In this document: positions 48,324-60,332 of the stretch, in pieces
Layout of the letters: the number at the start of each line of letters is the position of its first letter
How positions within the stretch are numbered: the stretch's first letter is position 1
Origin: Metellina segmentata
Taxonomy: Eukaryota; Arthropoda; Arachnida; Araneae; Tetragnathidae
Direction: 5' to 3'
Assembly (NCBI GenBank): GCA_947359465.1
Contig: OX375872.1
Coordinates: 77,419,100-77,483,099, forward strand
DNA: 64,000 nucleotides
Translations under genes and position numbers: made by a program
Notes under the pieces: generated by a model
Told to the model about the DNA's origin: nothing
Database searches by the model: none
The model's input: only the letters and a program-made list of their open reading frames with translations

Positions 48324-49766
48324 CAGGGTGTTTCAGTGAACCGTTTCAGAACTTCTAAGATTGGTAGGGTACATCCTGAGGAACCAAAATCATAAACCAA
48401 TGGGCAGTCAGAAATGCTTTCCTGACGCGGTAGATGGCGTTGTGCGAAAATCCCTAGCTTTCGTGTAGGGAATCTTCATTTCGCACAAGAACGCCAAGTT
48501 AGTAGGATGGATGATTACACGATCGCAGAGTTAGCCGATATGCATTTGGCGTACGGGGCTGCAAATTGTAGTGGGCCAGCCGCACAGCGTTTGTACGCGG
48601 AACGATATCCGCCGAAGCGTATCCCCAGTCATAATTTCTTTGCAAGACTGCACCAGAGGTTAGCTGAGACAGGTTCATTAGAAAGAGCTGACAGGGACAG
48701 TGTAAGAACAGCACGGACTGCAGACGTCGAACAGAATGTGCTGCAGCATGTACAGGGGAATCCAAGAACGAGTACACGAAGTGTAGCAAACGCAGTCGGG
48801 GTTTCCAATTGCAGCGTCTGGAGGATTCTCCGAAAAGAAGACATGCGTCCGTTTCACGTGCAGCGTGTCCAGACACAGCAACCGGAGGATTATGCACATC
48901 GTATTGCTTTCGCACAGTGGTACCTTGGAAAATGTGCTACAAATCCCCTTTTTCCTGCTGAAGTGTTGTTTTCCGATGAGGCATCCTTCACAAGGGAATG
49001 AATTTTCAACACGCATAACGACCATATCTGGGAGGTCGAGAACCCGCATGCAATACGACGTCGTGCAGCACAGATTCGATTTTCGGTCAATGTATGGGCC
49101 GGTATTATGGGAGATCACCTCATCGGACCTTACCTGTTACCGTCTCGTCTAATCGGACCTAACTACTTGCTCTTTCTGCAGCAAGTATTGCCACAACTTT
49201 TGAGAGATGAACAGATTTCTGCATCGACGCAACAGACAATGTGGTTCCAACACGATGGAGCCCCTGCCCATTATAGCGGAGATGTTCGTAACTACCTGGA
49301 TGTCACATTTGGTCAGCAGTGGATCGGACGTGGTGGTCCCGTGCGTAGGCCTGCTCGGTCACCCGACCTATCATGTCTTGATTTTTATTTCTGGGGTCAT
49401 CTGAAATCGCTAGTTTATGACACCCCTGTTGACAATGTTGAGGAGCTGGTTGCAAGAATTGCAGTAGCTGCCGGAGAAATTCGAGATATGCCTGGAGTAT
49501 TCCAGAATGTTCGGATGTCCATGCGTCGGAGATATGAGGCGTGCATTGTAGCCCGTGGAAGAAACTTCGAACACTTACTTTAATCCACGTACCTTTTGCT
49601 TCTTTTCATGTATTATTAAAACGATTTCTCACTTACGGTCTCTTTTCTTTACGGTGCTTCTGTGTACAACACCGCTTCAGGAAAGCATTTCCGACCCCAC
49701 ATTGCTATATGATTTCGAGTTGTCAGGATGTACCCTACCCCTGAAACGGTTCACTGAAACACCCTG
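48324..49766 (+). mobile_element. IS630/Tc1-like element inside the hAT intron
   Basis: CAGGGTGTTTCAGTGAACCG at the left has its inverse at the right, each flanked by TA. The inverted match continues inward (ggtagggtacatcctga). Length 1443 bases. Encodes a near-complete transposase. Confidence 0.93.
48507..49583 (+). pseudogene. IS630/mariner-type transposase with one nonsense codon
   Basis: About 358 codons in one frame, broken only by TGA at 48999-49001. An N-terminal helix-turn-helix region (NAVGVSNCSVWRILRKE) precedes the DDE domain: first Asp in LFSDEASF, second in FQHDGAPAHY, third in SPDLSCLDFYFWG. An ordinary cut-and-paste transposase of the ITm superfamily. The high integrity suggests a recent insertion; GC content is higher than the surroundings. 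Confidence 0.9.
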
Positions 49767-51730
49767 TAGAAGTGAATTGAGAATTTCAATCACACATGTA
49801 CATACAAATAAATATGCAGGTGCTAATAAACTTAACCCTCGAGTAATACGGCTTCACCTATTATGTGTTCTTACAAAAATTAAATGAAAGCAAGACAAAA
49901 GCTCCCTCATATTATATAAATTATATAACACGGTTTTTCTTTACATGGCGTTTCTCAGGGGTGTAACTCCAGTGTTACGGGAGGCTCAAGTGTACATACC
50001 TTTAAAATTTACATTCAAATTTAGGCTTGATTAAGTTCGTGCATTGATTTCAATTTTTCTTTTTAGGAGCACATTCTTCCGCCGAACAAAGATTTTCTAA
50101 GCGTCAAGTTTTGCTTAGTCAACCACAATTAACCTCAAAGCAAGAAGAGAGTTTTTGCGAAGATTTATGTCTGGCATTAATTTCCGCCGACATTCCTTTC
50201 TTTAAACTGAAGAATTCCGTCTTCAATGAATTTCTTTCGAAATACACGAACCGAAATATCCTCGATGAGAGCACTCTCCGAAAGAATTATTTAGATCTTT
50301 GCTATAAAAAAACATTACAAAAACTTAGGGAACACATAGGCGAGAATTACGTGTACCTTGTAGTCGATAAAACCACTGACGTGAGTGGTAATTACGTGGC
50401 TAATCTTTTAATAGGAAAATTGAATCCCCACGAAGCTGGCCACTCATTTCTCTTTTTTGCCTTCTAAAATCCTCGATAAAAACTAATCACGACACAATAT
50501 GCCGTTTTATTAATTCTAGCCTTAAAATCTTTCCCAATGATAGCGGAATAGAAAATGGAGTTTTGTTACTTCTGACAGATGCGGCTTCGTATATGATTAA
50601 GGCTGGAAAATTGTTACACACGTTTTATAAAAACCTAGTCCACGTCACATGTATTGCCCATGCACTTAACCTTATTGTTAAAAAAGTTAAAGATTTCTTC
50701 CGGAATTAAATTCCTTTATTGGACAAGAAAAAAAAATATTTCTAAAGCACCCTCCAGTGTGGTAGTTTACTAGCAATTGATGAATGTTTCGTTATCTCCG
50801 ACACCTGTGTTCACAAGATGGGGCACATGGCTGTCTGCTGCTTTGTTCTACTCCGAGCATTGGAACAAATATTCGGAAGTGATTCGAAAATTAAAAAAAA
50901 ATAATGCTGATTCCGTACAAAGTTTAGATAAAGTAGCTATATTAATAGAAAACGTAAACCTCGTTAAATCATTGACATTTGTAAAAACACATTCCTTCTT
51001 TTTAGTAGATTCAATCCAAAAACTTGAAAAAAAAAAGGATTAACATTAAATGAAAACCTATCAATCCTTGAAGATGCGGTAATGAAAATCAATTCAATTC
51101 CAGGCAAAATTGGTAACATACTTAAAGAAAAGATAGATGATGCGTTAAAAAAAATCTCGGGTTGACAAAATTGATAACTGTTAATAAAATCCTTCAAGGC
51201 GATAAAGGGACCGAACTAAATAAAAATGACATGTGGGACCCTAAAATTTTAGGTTCCTTGAAATTCGCCCCCATAATGTCTGTAGATGTGGAACGTTCTT
51301 TTTCATCGTATAAAAGAATTTTAAGTGACCATAGACGTAATTTTACGGAAGATAATTTTGAAAAACAATTGTTTATTAACTTAAATTATTCGCAACTACA
51401 ATGAAGTTATAACTACTCCCGTAACAAGCATAGTATTTTTAAATATTTTTTACATAATTTTTTTTATATATATAAAATAGTTTATATATAAAATAAGTCG
51501 ATATATTTTGTGTGTATATATTGTTTCTTTGATTTTAAAGGCTTTTTTAATCTATTAGTATTTTTTTTTTGAAACTGTAATGAGAATTCTGTGCAATGTA
51601 AAAGCAATAAATGTGCATCTATATTTGAAACTTAATGTCTATTGTTGACTTTATCATTTTGTTCCTTTCCTATAGTTCTACTTCAAATATAGTCTTTTTC
51701 ACTTTCAATTTCAATTTGTAGTACATAAAA

Positions 51731-51816
51731 ATGCATATTTTGACATGTTTTACTGCATATTTCGTCATTTTATACTGCATATTTTGTGGCATATTTCGGC
51801 AGTTTATACATAAGTA

Positions 51817-51878
<62 letters not shown>

Positions 51879-51970
51879 TACATATATATAAACTGCCGAA
51901 ATATGCCATAAAATATGTAGTAAAAAATGACGAAATATGCATTTTTTATTGAATGTCAAATTATGCATAT
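51731..51970. mobile_element. Foldback element with (AT)n core
   Basis: The left arm (51731-51818) and right arm (51885-51968) are inverse copies: gcatatttcg, tgacgaaatatgc, gccgaaatatgcc and tatgcata recur inverted. A run of about 55 bases of (AT)n lies between them. Non-coding. Confidence 0.75.
51821..51875. repeat. (AT)n microsatellite
   Basis: Uninterrupted alternating AT at the centre of the foldback element. Confidence 0.9.
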
Positions 51971-51977
51971 TAATATG

Positions 51978-52528
51978 CACTACTCTACAACAATGGACCG
52001 AACAGCGAGATGTGAAGGTATAAGGGAAATTATGTAGGTTTTAATAGGACGATGGTCCTCCACGTGCTGCAATTAAACTAGCAACCCTTCTGGGTAAACT
52101 TTCAACAACTATGGGTATTTGTGTCTATTCCTGCTGCAAGAATGTCGCCAGCTCAGCTGTAGATTTCGGACATGGTTCCCTGGTCCGTAAGCGTCGCTCT
52201 AACTCGTCCCACAAATGTTATATGGGGGTTAGGTCGGGACTCTGTGAAGGCTGGGGAAGACGTTTTACATCCATATCATGACACCACTGCTTAACAGAGG
52301 CTGTAACATGACATGGAGCGTTGTCGTCCTGGAAGTAACATTCGTCTATTCCATAAAATTGCCAGAGTGTAGGAAGAACCTGATTGTCCAAAATGTCCAT
52401 GAGGCGTCGGCGTTAAATTTACCAGGAACAACATGCAAATGTCCCAGGCCATACCACAAAAACCACCACCAAACAAGTAGTCGGATTTTATGCAAATCTG
52501 CTTGCGTCCGGTCCATTATTGTAGGGTA

Positions 52529-52530
<2 letters not shown>
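51978..52530 (-). mobile_element. Internally deleted Tc1-like element
   Basis: Same family as 7914 and 11153, minus direction. The right end reads GTCCATTATTGTAGGGTAGT, the left is slightly changed. The transposase remnant has IDECYFQDDNAPCHVTA and SPDLTP. An (AT)n tract follows the right end. Confidence 0.85.
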
Positions 52531-52568
<38 letters not shown>

Positions 52569-52787
52569 GCATGCCTGTAGGATTTTAATTCTTGACTACA
52601 TTAGAATCTGGCAACATATTTGCCTATTATTATATTCTGTTATAATACATATAATATATATTTGTCTATATGTATATTTTGTTTTAATGAAAAGGTAAAA
52701 TGAAGAGTTCGACGGTTATGCGGAGATCGGATTCATGAAGATAGTTGATTGACATTATTTAATTGTATTATGATCATAGTTGTATTG

Positions 52788-52965
52788 ATGTAGATAGTTG
52801 AGTTATGCTGAGAAAGTATTGATGTAGATAGTTGAGTTATGCTGAGAAAGTATTGATGTAGATAGTTGAGTTATGCTGAGAAAGTATCGATGTTGATAGT
52901 TAATTGATGTAGATAGTTGAGTTATGCTGAGAAAGTATCGATGTTGACAGTTAATTGATGTAGAC
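52788..52965. repeat. 34-bp minisatellite
   Basis: About four units of 'gatgtagatagttgagttat' + 'gctgagaaagtat', the last ones interrupted by 'cgatgttgatagttaatt'. Confidence 0.85.
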
Positions 52966-53050
52966 TATTATATTTGTGTTAACGAGCTCGTTCCAACAGT
53001 CCTCGTTGTGAAAATACAAGAAATGCTAACCCTAGATGATCGAGCAGGAT

Positions 53051-53208
<158 letters not shown>

Positions 53209-54199
53209 CTAATATAACCTTGCTAGTTGTCCTGTCGTGATTTAAGTTTCTGAACTTAAAGAGATCGCTGGAACTAAATGTTTGAACGCACTTGAATTTT
53301 TAGAATCTATCGGCCAGTATTCCGCCATTGGGGAATTGAAGGTCTATACTTTGAAGAAAAACTTTTTCAATAGGCTTATACCTTGAAAAAATTTATCGAT
53401 TTCAGATGTTATAAACAAGACGTTCATTACTTATGAATCGTATCTGATTGTAAGACTATTTCAGAGTTGAAGCTTTAAGATATTTTGTAAAACTTAACTT
53501 GGGTTTTTAGGTAAATTATTTTCAAATTAAGTACATATACTGTTTTAGTTCTGATATAAAGAGTCATCTTTAGAAGAGATAAAAATATTTATTGAGGAGT
53601 AAACTTTTTTTTAATACCTATCAAAGAAAGTAGTCCCTAAATATATTATTTGGGACTTTTTCTCTTGAGGATAGTATTGTTTACAGATTTTTTAGTCACG
53701 CAAACAAAATGTTTAGTATCTAAATAAGGCAAGTACGGAAATAATTTTACTCTTAATCAAACATGTAATCCACTAAAACTTCTTCAATCATTATACATAT
53801 AGAATTGTTATTCAAGTAAATTTTATTTTGTCTTTGAATCTTTTAATAAATTTTAAAAAATGATGTAAAGACTTATCAAACAATTTGTATATAAATTAAA
53901 TTTTAAATACGAGATGATACAAGAGAGAATCTACTATTGCGAATTACAACTTCGTGGTGTTTGTAGTGATGATTCGTATAGTGATATAGATGATTCGTAG
54001 TGTTTGATATGACAGATTCTGAGTTTGGTTTGCCACTCTACGGTCAAGTTTTACTTAACGACGACTGATTAGACCTGGAAATTTACTGAGTAACCGATAG
54101 AAATTTCGGACGAAAACTGGGTAGTTGTCAAATAATGATTAAATGATTAGAAAAGTTAGCATGAATATTATATATTTGATGGTAATGATAATTTTTAGT
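53209..54199. other. No gene seen
   Basis: AT-rich sequence between the AC tract and the SINE pair; nothing recognised. Confidence 0.5.
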
Positions 54200-54492
54200 A
54201 AACGTTGTACTAGAGCAACACAACGGGCTATTGACGATTGTCAGGGATCAGTCCCTTAAGGGAAAGATCCGAGGACAGCACCTAGTAATTTTGAACCACG
54301 GTCAGATGACGAAGCAACATCTGAGCTGGCACCCCACTCTCCAAACTTTCACACCAACCCAACGTGAGGACTTTCAGCCACGACAGATTTAAGGTAAACC
54401 AGCCGCCTCTACACCATACGCCAACAAACATCCATGCCCGGAACCGGATTCAAACCAGGAACCTCCGATCCAGAGGTTAACACCATAACCAC
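54200..54492 (-). mobile_element. tRNA-derived SINE, near-complete copy
   Basis: On the minus strand: tRNA-like head (gtggttatggtgttaacc, ggtttgaatcc B box), 'ttggagagtggggtgcc', 'gagctggcac' body (plus-strand sense), 'gatccctgac', and an acgtt-type end. The best full copy here. Confidence 0.8.
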
Positions 54493-54600
54493 TATTATAT
54501 ATTTGAATAATTTAATAAAAATTCAGACATTACGGGAAATTATATTTGCCAAGAAAACTAGATTTTGAAAAGTCCATCGTAGAAGACTGATATTTTCTTT

Positions 54601-54660
54601 GCGGATTTATCCCGACCGTCGCTAAAGCACGTTGTGTTGCTTCGGTGCGACGTTAATTCA
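54601..54660 (+). mobile_element. SINE tail fragment
   Basis: 'tatcccgaccgtcgc' to 'tgcgacgttaattc' matches the SINE 3' end. Confidence 0.6.
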
Positions 54661-54679
54661 CCTACCCCCTACCTACCAC

Positions 54680-54852
54680 CACAATGGGTTGGTGTGGAAG
54701 TTTGGAGAGTGGGGTGCCAGCTCAGGTGTTGCTTCGTCATCTGACCATGGCTCAAAATTACGAGGTGTTGTCCTCGGATCTTTCCCTTAAGGAATTGATC
54801 CCGGACAGTCGTCAATAGCACGTTGTGTTGCTCTAGTACGACGTTGATTAAT
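54680..54852 (+). mobile_element. SINE, 5'-truncated copy
   Basis: Starts at 'gggttggtgtggaagtttgg', includes 'ccagctcaggtgttgcttcg' and 'gatcccggacagtcgtcaat', and ends at 'acgacgttgatta'. Opposite in direction to the copy at 54200, so the two can form an inverted pair. Confidence 0.75.
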
Positions 54853-55548
54853 AATTACCAAAATTACCAATACACTACGTACTACCATTGGATAAAAGAC
54901 ACTTCCAGATTTGCTCCTATTTTTCTTTGTCGCTCATTTTCATTTATCTTTAAGCAAGCGTATTATGACTCCTCTGAGTCAAACCGTACGTTGGGACTTC
55001 ATCGGGCAAAAGACTCACGACAAGGTGACTTGTGAGTCTTTTGACAAACCGCACATTGGTCCAACATCCTTAATAGGCTGAAATATGGATGGGTATCGGT
55101 ATGTTTTCTGTACAGCAACGAAATGCGCTTGCGTATGTCGGTTCTGCAAATCGTAAGTCGGTACATTCTGTAGCTTGACTAGAGGTTTAGAGTGAAATTT
55201 TAAAATGTCGTATGTTCATTCAGTGAGGGGATTTACTTTTTACTTTTCTTTCTCTGTAATAAATGCACTTTAAAATACCTCGAACAGAGGGCAATGTAGG
55301 ACAGGCTAACACATGTATATTACGGGAATTAATATCCAGTAAATCACATTAGTATTGCAGACGAAAGTCTGAGTAACCTAATGAGCAGAAGCCACAATTC
55401 TATTGAACACACAATAGATATTTCTTCTTGCATTACATTATTTGAATGCACTTCAATCCGATTTCGAAATACATTTGATTGCCTTACTAGACGTTAATTG
55501 GACTTGCAAAATTTTATTTGGAATTTCAATTGCGCTTATATCTTTTAA
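54853..55548. other. No gene seen
   Basis: Contains a small inverted motif around 55005-55045 (gactcac...gtgagtc) and otherwise nothing recognised. Confidence 0.45.
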
Positions 55549-55735
55549 AGGTTGGTTGGGTCTTATGGCCATATCACATTTGGCCAAGCTGCACGAAACA
55601 CAAGAAAACATCAAATAAAGAACACACACAAAGAAAGTTTTACTGATAGAACAAAGATAATTTCACACAAGGTAAGTTGCAGGAACCTATTCGCAGGTTG
55701 CTAACGCAGTGAGGAAACCCACTGAGCCACGATTT
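55549..55735. repeat. Dispersed repeat R2, copy 2
   Basis: Matches 46262-46530 in order: 'ggttgggtcttatgg', 'caagctgcacgaaacacaag', 'aacccactgagccac'. Confidence 0.65.
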
Positions 55736-55755
55736 TTAAATGGAAAGACGTCAAT

Positions 55756-57530
55756 AGGTATGTCCACACTTGTGCGCTTTCATTTTCAACTTGCCTTTCA
55801 ACGTTCAATTCAACATGCGTCAACGCATGCCTTATGGCATGCGCTTAGAGGCATGCCCTACACCTGTCCACACTTGTGCCTCACTTCAGTTTCAAGATGG
55901 ATGAAGATGATGCTATTCTGTTAGAACTGTTTCTGGATGTTAAATCAGTGAGGCATAATTTGTGATCCGGCAAGTAAATAAACGTAGGAAATCAAGGCGA
56001 GCGATTTGGATGAAAGAATATTTCAAAACGCATAATGAGCATTTATTTATTTACGTTAAAATTTATTATTATTTGTTGGAGCACACGTTCAAACGCGATG
56101 TTTATATTTTCTTTTATTTATTTCGCTTTAATCGTTAACACGTGTTTCCTGTTTCTCGCAGCGAATAACAGCTGAATCTGCTTAAAATCGGAACAATATT
56201 TCCCCCCGTAAATAAGTTGTTAGAAAAAATGAGGAGGGCGTGAATTTGCGCCGATGTTTTATTCGATCTCGGGTCAGAGTACGAATGTCTCTCTGCCTTG
56301 GATGCAGCTAACATGCATGCCTTCTTTTGCTTTAGTTGATTAAATTCTTGTTGTTACTGTTAGACTTGAGTCTATCTTTATCCCACCCTCTGATCATTAT
56401 TAAAATTTAGTAATAATTGAAATCTTTCCAGTTTTTCTTTCGACCAATAGATGTGGTTATTTAGACCTTATGTGTGTTGTGGAATCAATAAAAACAAATT
56501 CGAAACACAATGTATAAAGTGGTTACAAAACAGTTGTAAATAATCGTCGTTACCGATTAGCTGGATTTCAAAATTTTAATGCTGAAATCTAAAGATAAAA
56601 CCTAATTGTGCATTTCGTTACACGTGAGTACTTATAAATATTTGAGTTAAATATAAATAATAATTTGCATATAATCTATGATTATAAATTTAGATGACTT
56701 TTAGTTTACAAATAATTATTTTAATAATTAAAGGACAAATAAGTGTTTAAACGAAGTACATTTATCATATTTCTCCTTGTCGGCATAAAAATAAATTTGT
56801 TTCATATTCATCCTTATAGATCTTTAGAACCTGCACCATAACTAAGAAAACTTTAATGCATTCAACGTTATGTTAATATTACACTGGTATAATAAAAAGC
56901 TTTAATTTGTCAGTTTTTAATTCATTTCAGAAAATATGTTTAAATAATGCCGATATTTAAAAGAAATATTTTAAATGTAATCATAATAAAGTTAAAGGCT
57001 CTTGTGTTCTTATTTCACTAGGGAAATTTAATAAATGCTCTTTACAAGTTTTGAATAAATGACGTTTTTAATTATTTTTTAATTTGATTTAAAATTTATT
57101 ATCACGTTATTAATTTATTTATTAATCATGACGTGTTTAATTTTTTTCGTATAAGATTTACAGTGAATGTTCCACAAACACTCATAAGACCTGTAGTCAT
57201 CTATAAATTCAAGAGTTTGTTCGTTATTCAAGAAACACACTAAAAAAAACCCCAAACAACAAGTTCAGTTCACCAAAACACTGCAAATTGAAAGTTGAAG
57301 CGCACAGAGATCCAAGGCTGTTGGAACTTCTTGCGCTACGCTGTGCGCTATGAAAAATTGCTACTTCTGACTCATCTCGGGCATGCCTTGACGCATGCGT
57401 CCCTTGCGTCGAGGCATGCGCTGGGTCATGAGGAGAGGCATGCGCTGGGTCATGAGGAGAGGCATGCGCTGGGTTATGAGGAGAGGCATGCGCTTAGCGC
57501 AAGCAAAAGCGCACAAGTGTGGACATACCT
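55756..57530. mobile_element. Harbinger-like DNA transposon, decayed
   Basis: The first 25 bases (aggtatgtccacacttgtgc...) and last 25 are exact inverses, flanked by AAT on both sides (3-bp duplication). Near the left end 55895-55963 reads MDEDDAILLELFLDV and a later frame has RKSRRAIWMKEYF, resembling the N-terminus of HARBI1-type transposases. The rest is AT-rich with no intact transposase. A ~24-bp tandem repeat lies near the right end. Confidence 0.65.
57408..57500. repeat. 24-bp tandem repeat with ggcatgcgc
   Basis: Three to four units of ggcatgcgctgggtcatgag+gaga inside the Harbinger-like element; the left end (55818-55855) has related gcatgc-rich sequence in inverse order. Confidence 0.8.
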
Positions 57531-57770
57531 AATGGAAGTTGAAAATATTGCGAGGTTGAATGTAATACACTTTTTAAAATGTAAAATAAAGTTGGATAAA
57601 ATAGCAGTTCTCGAAGAGTACAATATCGAGTTGATCTATGTGTCACAATATATATGTATCTTAAATGATTTCTCGTCATACATTGTGCTCTCTCGTTACT
57701 TTTTTCTGTTGCGCTTAAACTTAACTTGCTCGTTAAGACTAGGTAAATAAATATTGTAATTATTTTAAGG

Positions 57771-58045
57771 CTTGTAAAGTATATAAATATTCCAGTATAT
57801 TAAGTTTGTTATGGTATATAAATATTCTAGATGTATTACGTCTGCAAAGGTACATAAATATTCAAGGTATGTTAAGGCTGTTGTACATAAATATTGCTGG
57901 TATGTTTAAGTTTGTGTGGTATAAAAATGTTCCAGGTATATTAAGGCTCCTGTGGTACATACATATTCCAGGTATATTAAGGCTGTGCTAAGGTATATAC
58001 ATATTCTAATTATATTTAGGCTGCTAAGGTATATAAATATTATCT
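57771..58045. repeat. ~35-bp minisatellite
   Basis: About eight diverged units of 'ggtatataaatattccaggt' + 'atattaaggctgt'. Confidence 0.8.
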
Positions 58046-58404
58046 CATTTGATAATCTGATGTTTAGTTCCCTAGATAAGACATAAAGTGACGTAAAATC
58101 TCTAGGTGAGACATAAAGGTTCCCGCATCCCTGATAAAACCTAAAAATATGAAATTTTAGTATGTGCAAAGTGCATTATTAAAAAATAGTAGGTCTCCAC
58201 CCACAAAGCTCTTTTTTTTAATCAAAAAAGCTTTTTATAGCATAATGTACTTAAAATATTTAATGTTCGCACACAGAAAAGCATATTTAAAATAATTTTT
58301 TTTTTACCAGAAGCGATGCGTGACGTTAATAACTGTGAAAACCGAAGTTGGATCGAAAACAAAAACCAAATCTTATGCTAAGCATGAGATTATCACAACC
58401 TTGT
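58046..58404. other. No gene seen
   Basis: AT-rich sequence between the minisatellite and repeat R1. Confidence 0.5.
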
Positions 58405-59290
58405 GAGCCAATTGCACTCGCCTTGTTTCTTTTTCGCAAAGATAATACAATACAAAACATCTTCAGGCCGTTATCAAAAACCCAAAAGGCACGATTGCAC
58501 CCAATATTGGCAATACTGTATTGATGATCCAAACATTGTGTGTGTCTAAAATCTTGAGACAGTCTTTTACCATAGAGGACACATAAAAGTAGAGTGAGAA
58601 GTGGTAAATATTTTATTTGCCTAGTATCATGTGACCAAAACTAATAGTAAAGTGACCCTTAGACTACTTTCGTCTGTCGTGTGGAAATGATCATGCATCA
58701 TCTGATTGGTCAGGAGTAGACTGATTGATCGGTAAAGGAGTAGACAACCATCCATTGATTCTGATTGGTGCGCTCCATAAAGTAATAGACTGACCTTTTC
58801 ACCAGTTTTGTCGCCACTCTATAGAAATGAGAATTCACGCATCTACCCTGTCATAAGATGTTATATCGACAAACGAGGCGTTAAGATGCCAATCGGCCAA
58901 CCAAGTACATTTTTATCAGAGCAATCACGTGACTACTAGTCGACATGTCGGTCACAATTTTAGAAGCTCCTCTCAATAGTCATGATCATTCTATAATACT
59001 TACATTTCACGTCTATGACTTTTAAAATGCAAGAAAAGGGTGAGAGAATGATAGACCATGTGTAAGGACTCACCGCGCATATTATATCGACTAGATGATA
59101 GTATCAATCGGAAGGTAGTCATTGCGCATGACAAACACAATTAACCAATGATAGTTCGAAACCATTGGAAGCTGAAATGATTAGACTTCCTCATTCCCGG
59201 ATTGGTTTCTTGCGGTAAAAATCAAGGACGGTAAAGTAGCAACTGACGTCTCACTCCAATTTACGTTAAAAACCGTTGTTTTTCTACTGG
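58405..59290. repeat. Dispersed repeat R1, longest copy
   Basis: Shares its middle with 35355-35880 and its two ends with 42655-43085, so it is the fullest of three copies. It contains 'cacgtgactactagtcgaca' and 'cattgcgcatgacaaac'. No coding frame or clear terminal repeats. Class unknown. Confidence 0.65.
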
Positions 59291-59333
59291 TTTCATCGGT
59301 TTTTTTTCGTCACTGAATTTTTCTGAATTTAAA

Positions 59334-59547
59334 CCCTCCTGGTAGTTGCCTTGACGAGGTATCTCTCCATGAGCAAAAGTTACCAGATCTTGATCTCGAG
59401 ATATCTCGTCATTACAAAATTATCCAACCAGATCTTGATCTCCGCATCATCGAAAAACCGACAACATCTTCATCACGATATATCTCTTCATTAACAAAAT
59501 TGATCAGATCTCGATGGACGAGATATCTCGTCAAAACCAATTGGGGG
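59334..59547. mobile_element. CCCTCC-end MITE with GAGATATCTC palindromes
   Basis: Starts ccctcctggtag and ends ttgggggtaa. Contains the perfect 16-base palindrome gacgagatatctcgtc (about 59517-59532) and a second tctcgagatatctcgtc near 59394. Confidence 0.5.
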
Positions 59548-60276
59548 TAAATTTTTGTTATCAGGGAATGCCAGGTATTCTCGATACATAGAATCGCCAG
59601 TGCTCTCTTATTCATTCAATCTATTTATCTTCGTCAGGCTTGCATCCATAAAAATACATATAGGAATTTTTTGACCATTCGCTTCTCTTCTCGAAACCCA
59701 TTCATTAGGACACAGAAGAAAACGACGGCTTATAAATCGCCTTTTCATTAACAAATAAAATCGCTCTCACAGGTATCAGATATGAAGAATATATTAATAC
59801 GGGCAAGACAGTTAAGGAAATATTGACCCTTTCTGGCGAATAATTACTTCCGCGGCTCAAAAAAAAGCACACAAAAAACAATCACGTGACACCAGCATCT
59901 CGTTTAACCTCTATCGCGACTACAGTTCTAGCAGTTGTATGATTGATTTTCCATGACAGGACGTAAATAGACCGATCTCGCTACAAGTGAGATAGTGCTG
60001 AATGCAACAAAAATTTCCTAGGCAGATGGAGGTGCTATAACTCCGGTGATAATTGTTGAGCTTATCATCAGTTACCAGGATGGTAGTTCCACCATTGCAC
60101 CGAACGTTTTGAATATTTGCCAGTTTAAGTAAATGCCCTCATTTACTTACCCTGACCCCTCTGTAGGTATTCAGGACACAATTGATTAAAACTTGTTCTT
60201 TGACAAAATCAACTAACATTAAAAAAATTTTCTCTATCGTAATTGGGAAGTAATATGGACGTGTAGGTAGGTATTT
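59548..60276. other. No gene seen
   Basis: No coding or repeat signal that I can support. Confidence 0.5.
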
Positions 60277-60332
60277 AATTAACATCCCATATGAGCAACA
60301 CAACCAGCTATTGGCGATGGTCCGGGATCAAC
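60277..60332 (-). mobile_element. SINE tail fragment
   Basis: 'ttaattaacatcccat' then 'gagcaacacaaccagctatt' and 'ggtccgggatca', the 3' end of the SINE read inverted. Confidence 0.6.

Larger units (their letters stand above)
48120..51404 (+). pseudogene. Decayed hAT transposase with an invaded intron
   Basis: An N-terminal segment (48120-48294) has a C-x2-C zinc-finger-like motif (YCQPCGQT) after an in-frame TGA at 48201. A GTAAGT donor at 48295 pairs with a ttttctttttag acceptor before 50067 in matching phase. The second part (50067-50467) reads LRKNYLDLCYK and VYLVVDKTTDVSGNYVANL, the family's catalytic-domain start with an Asp. After frame breaks and stops, the LLTDAASYM and CIAHALNLI segments and the C-terminal dimerisation region (VDVERSFSSYKRILSDHR, 51281-51334) follow. 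Resembles the CGGBP1-related hAT group. Not functional. Confidence 0.8.

Noticed and set aside
48499..49118. Minus-strand open frames within the IS630 element
   Set aside because: Shadows of the transposase frame on the + strand, which has HTH and DDE motifs.
51670..51952. Open frames of Ile-Tyr repeats
   Set aside because: Produced by the (AT)n core of the foldback element.
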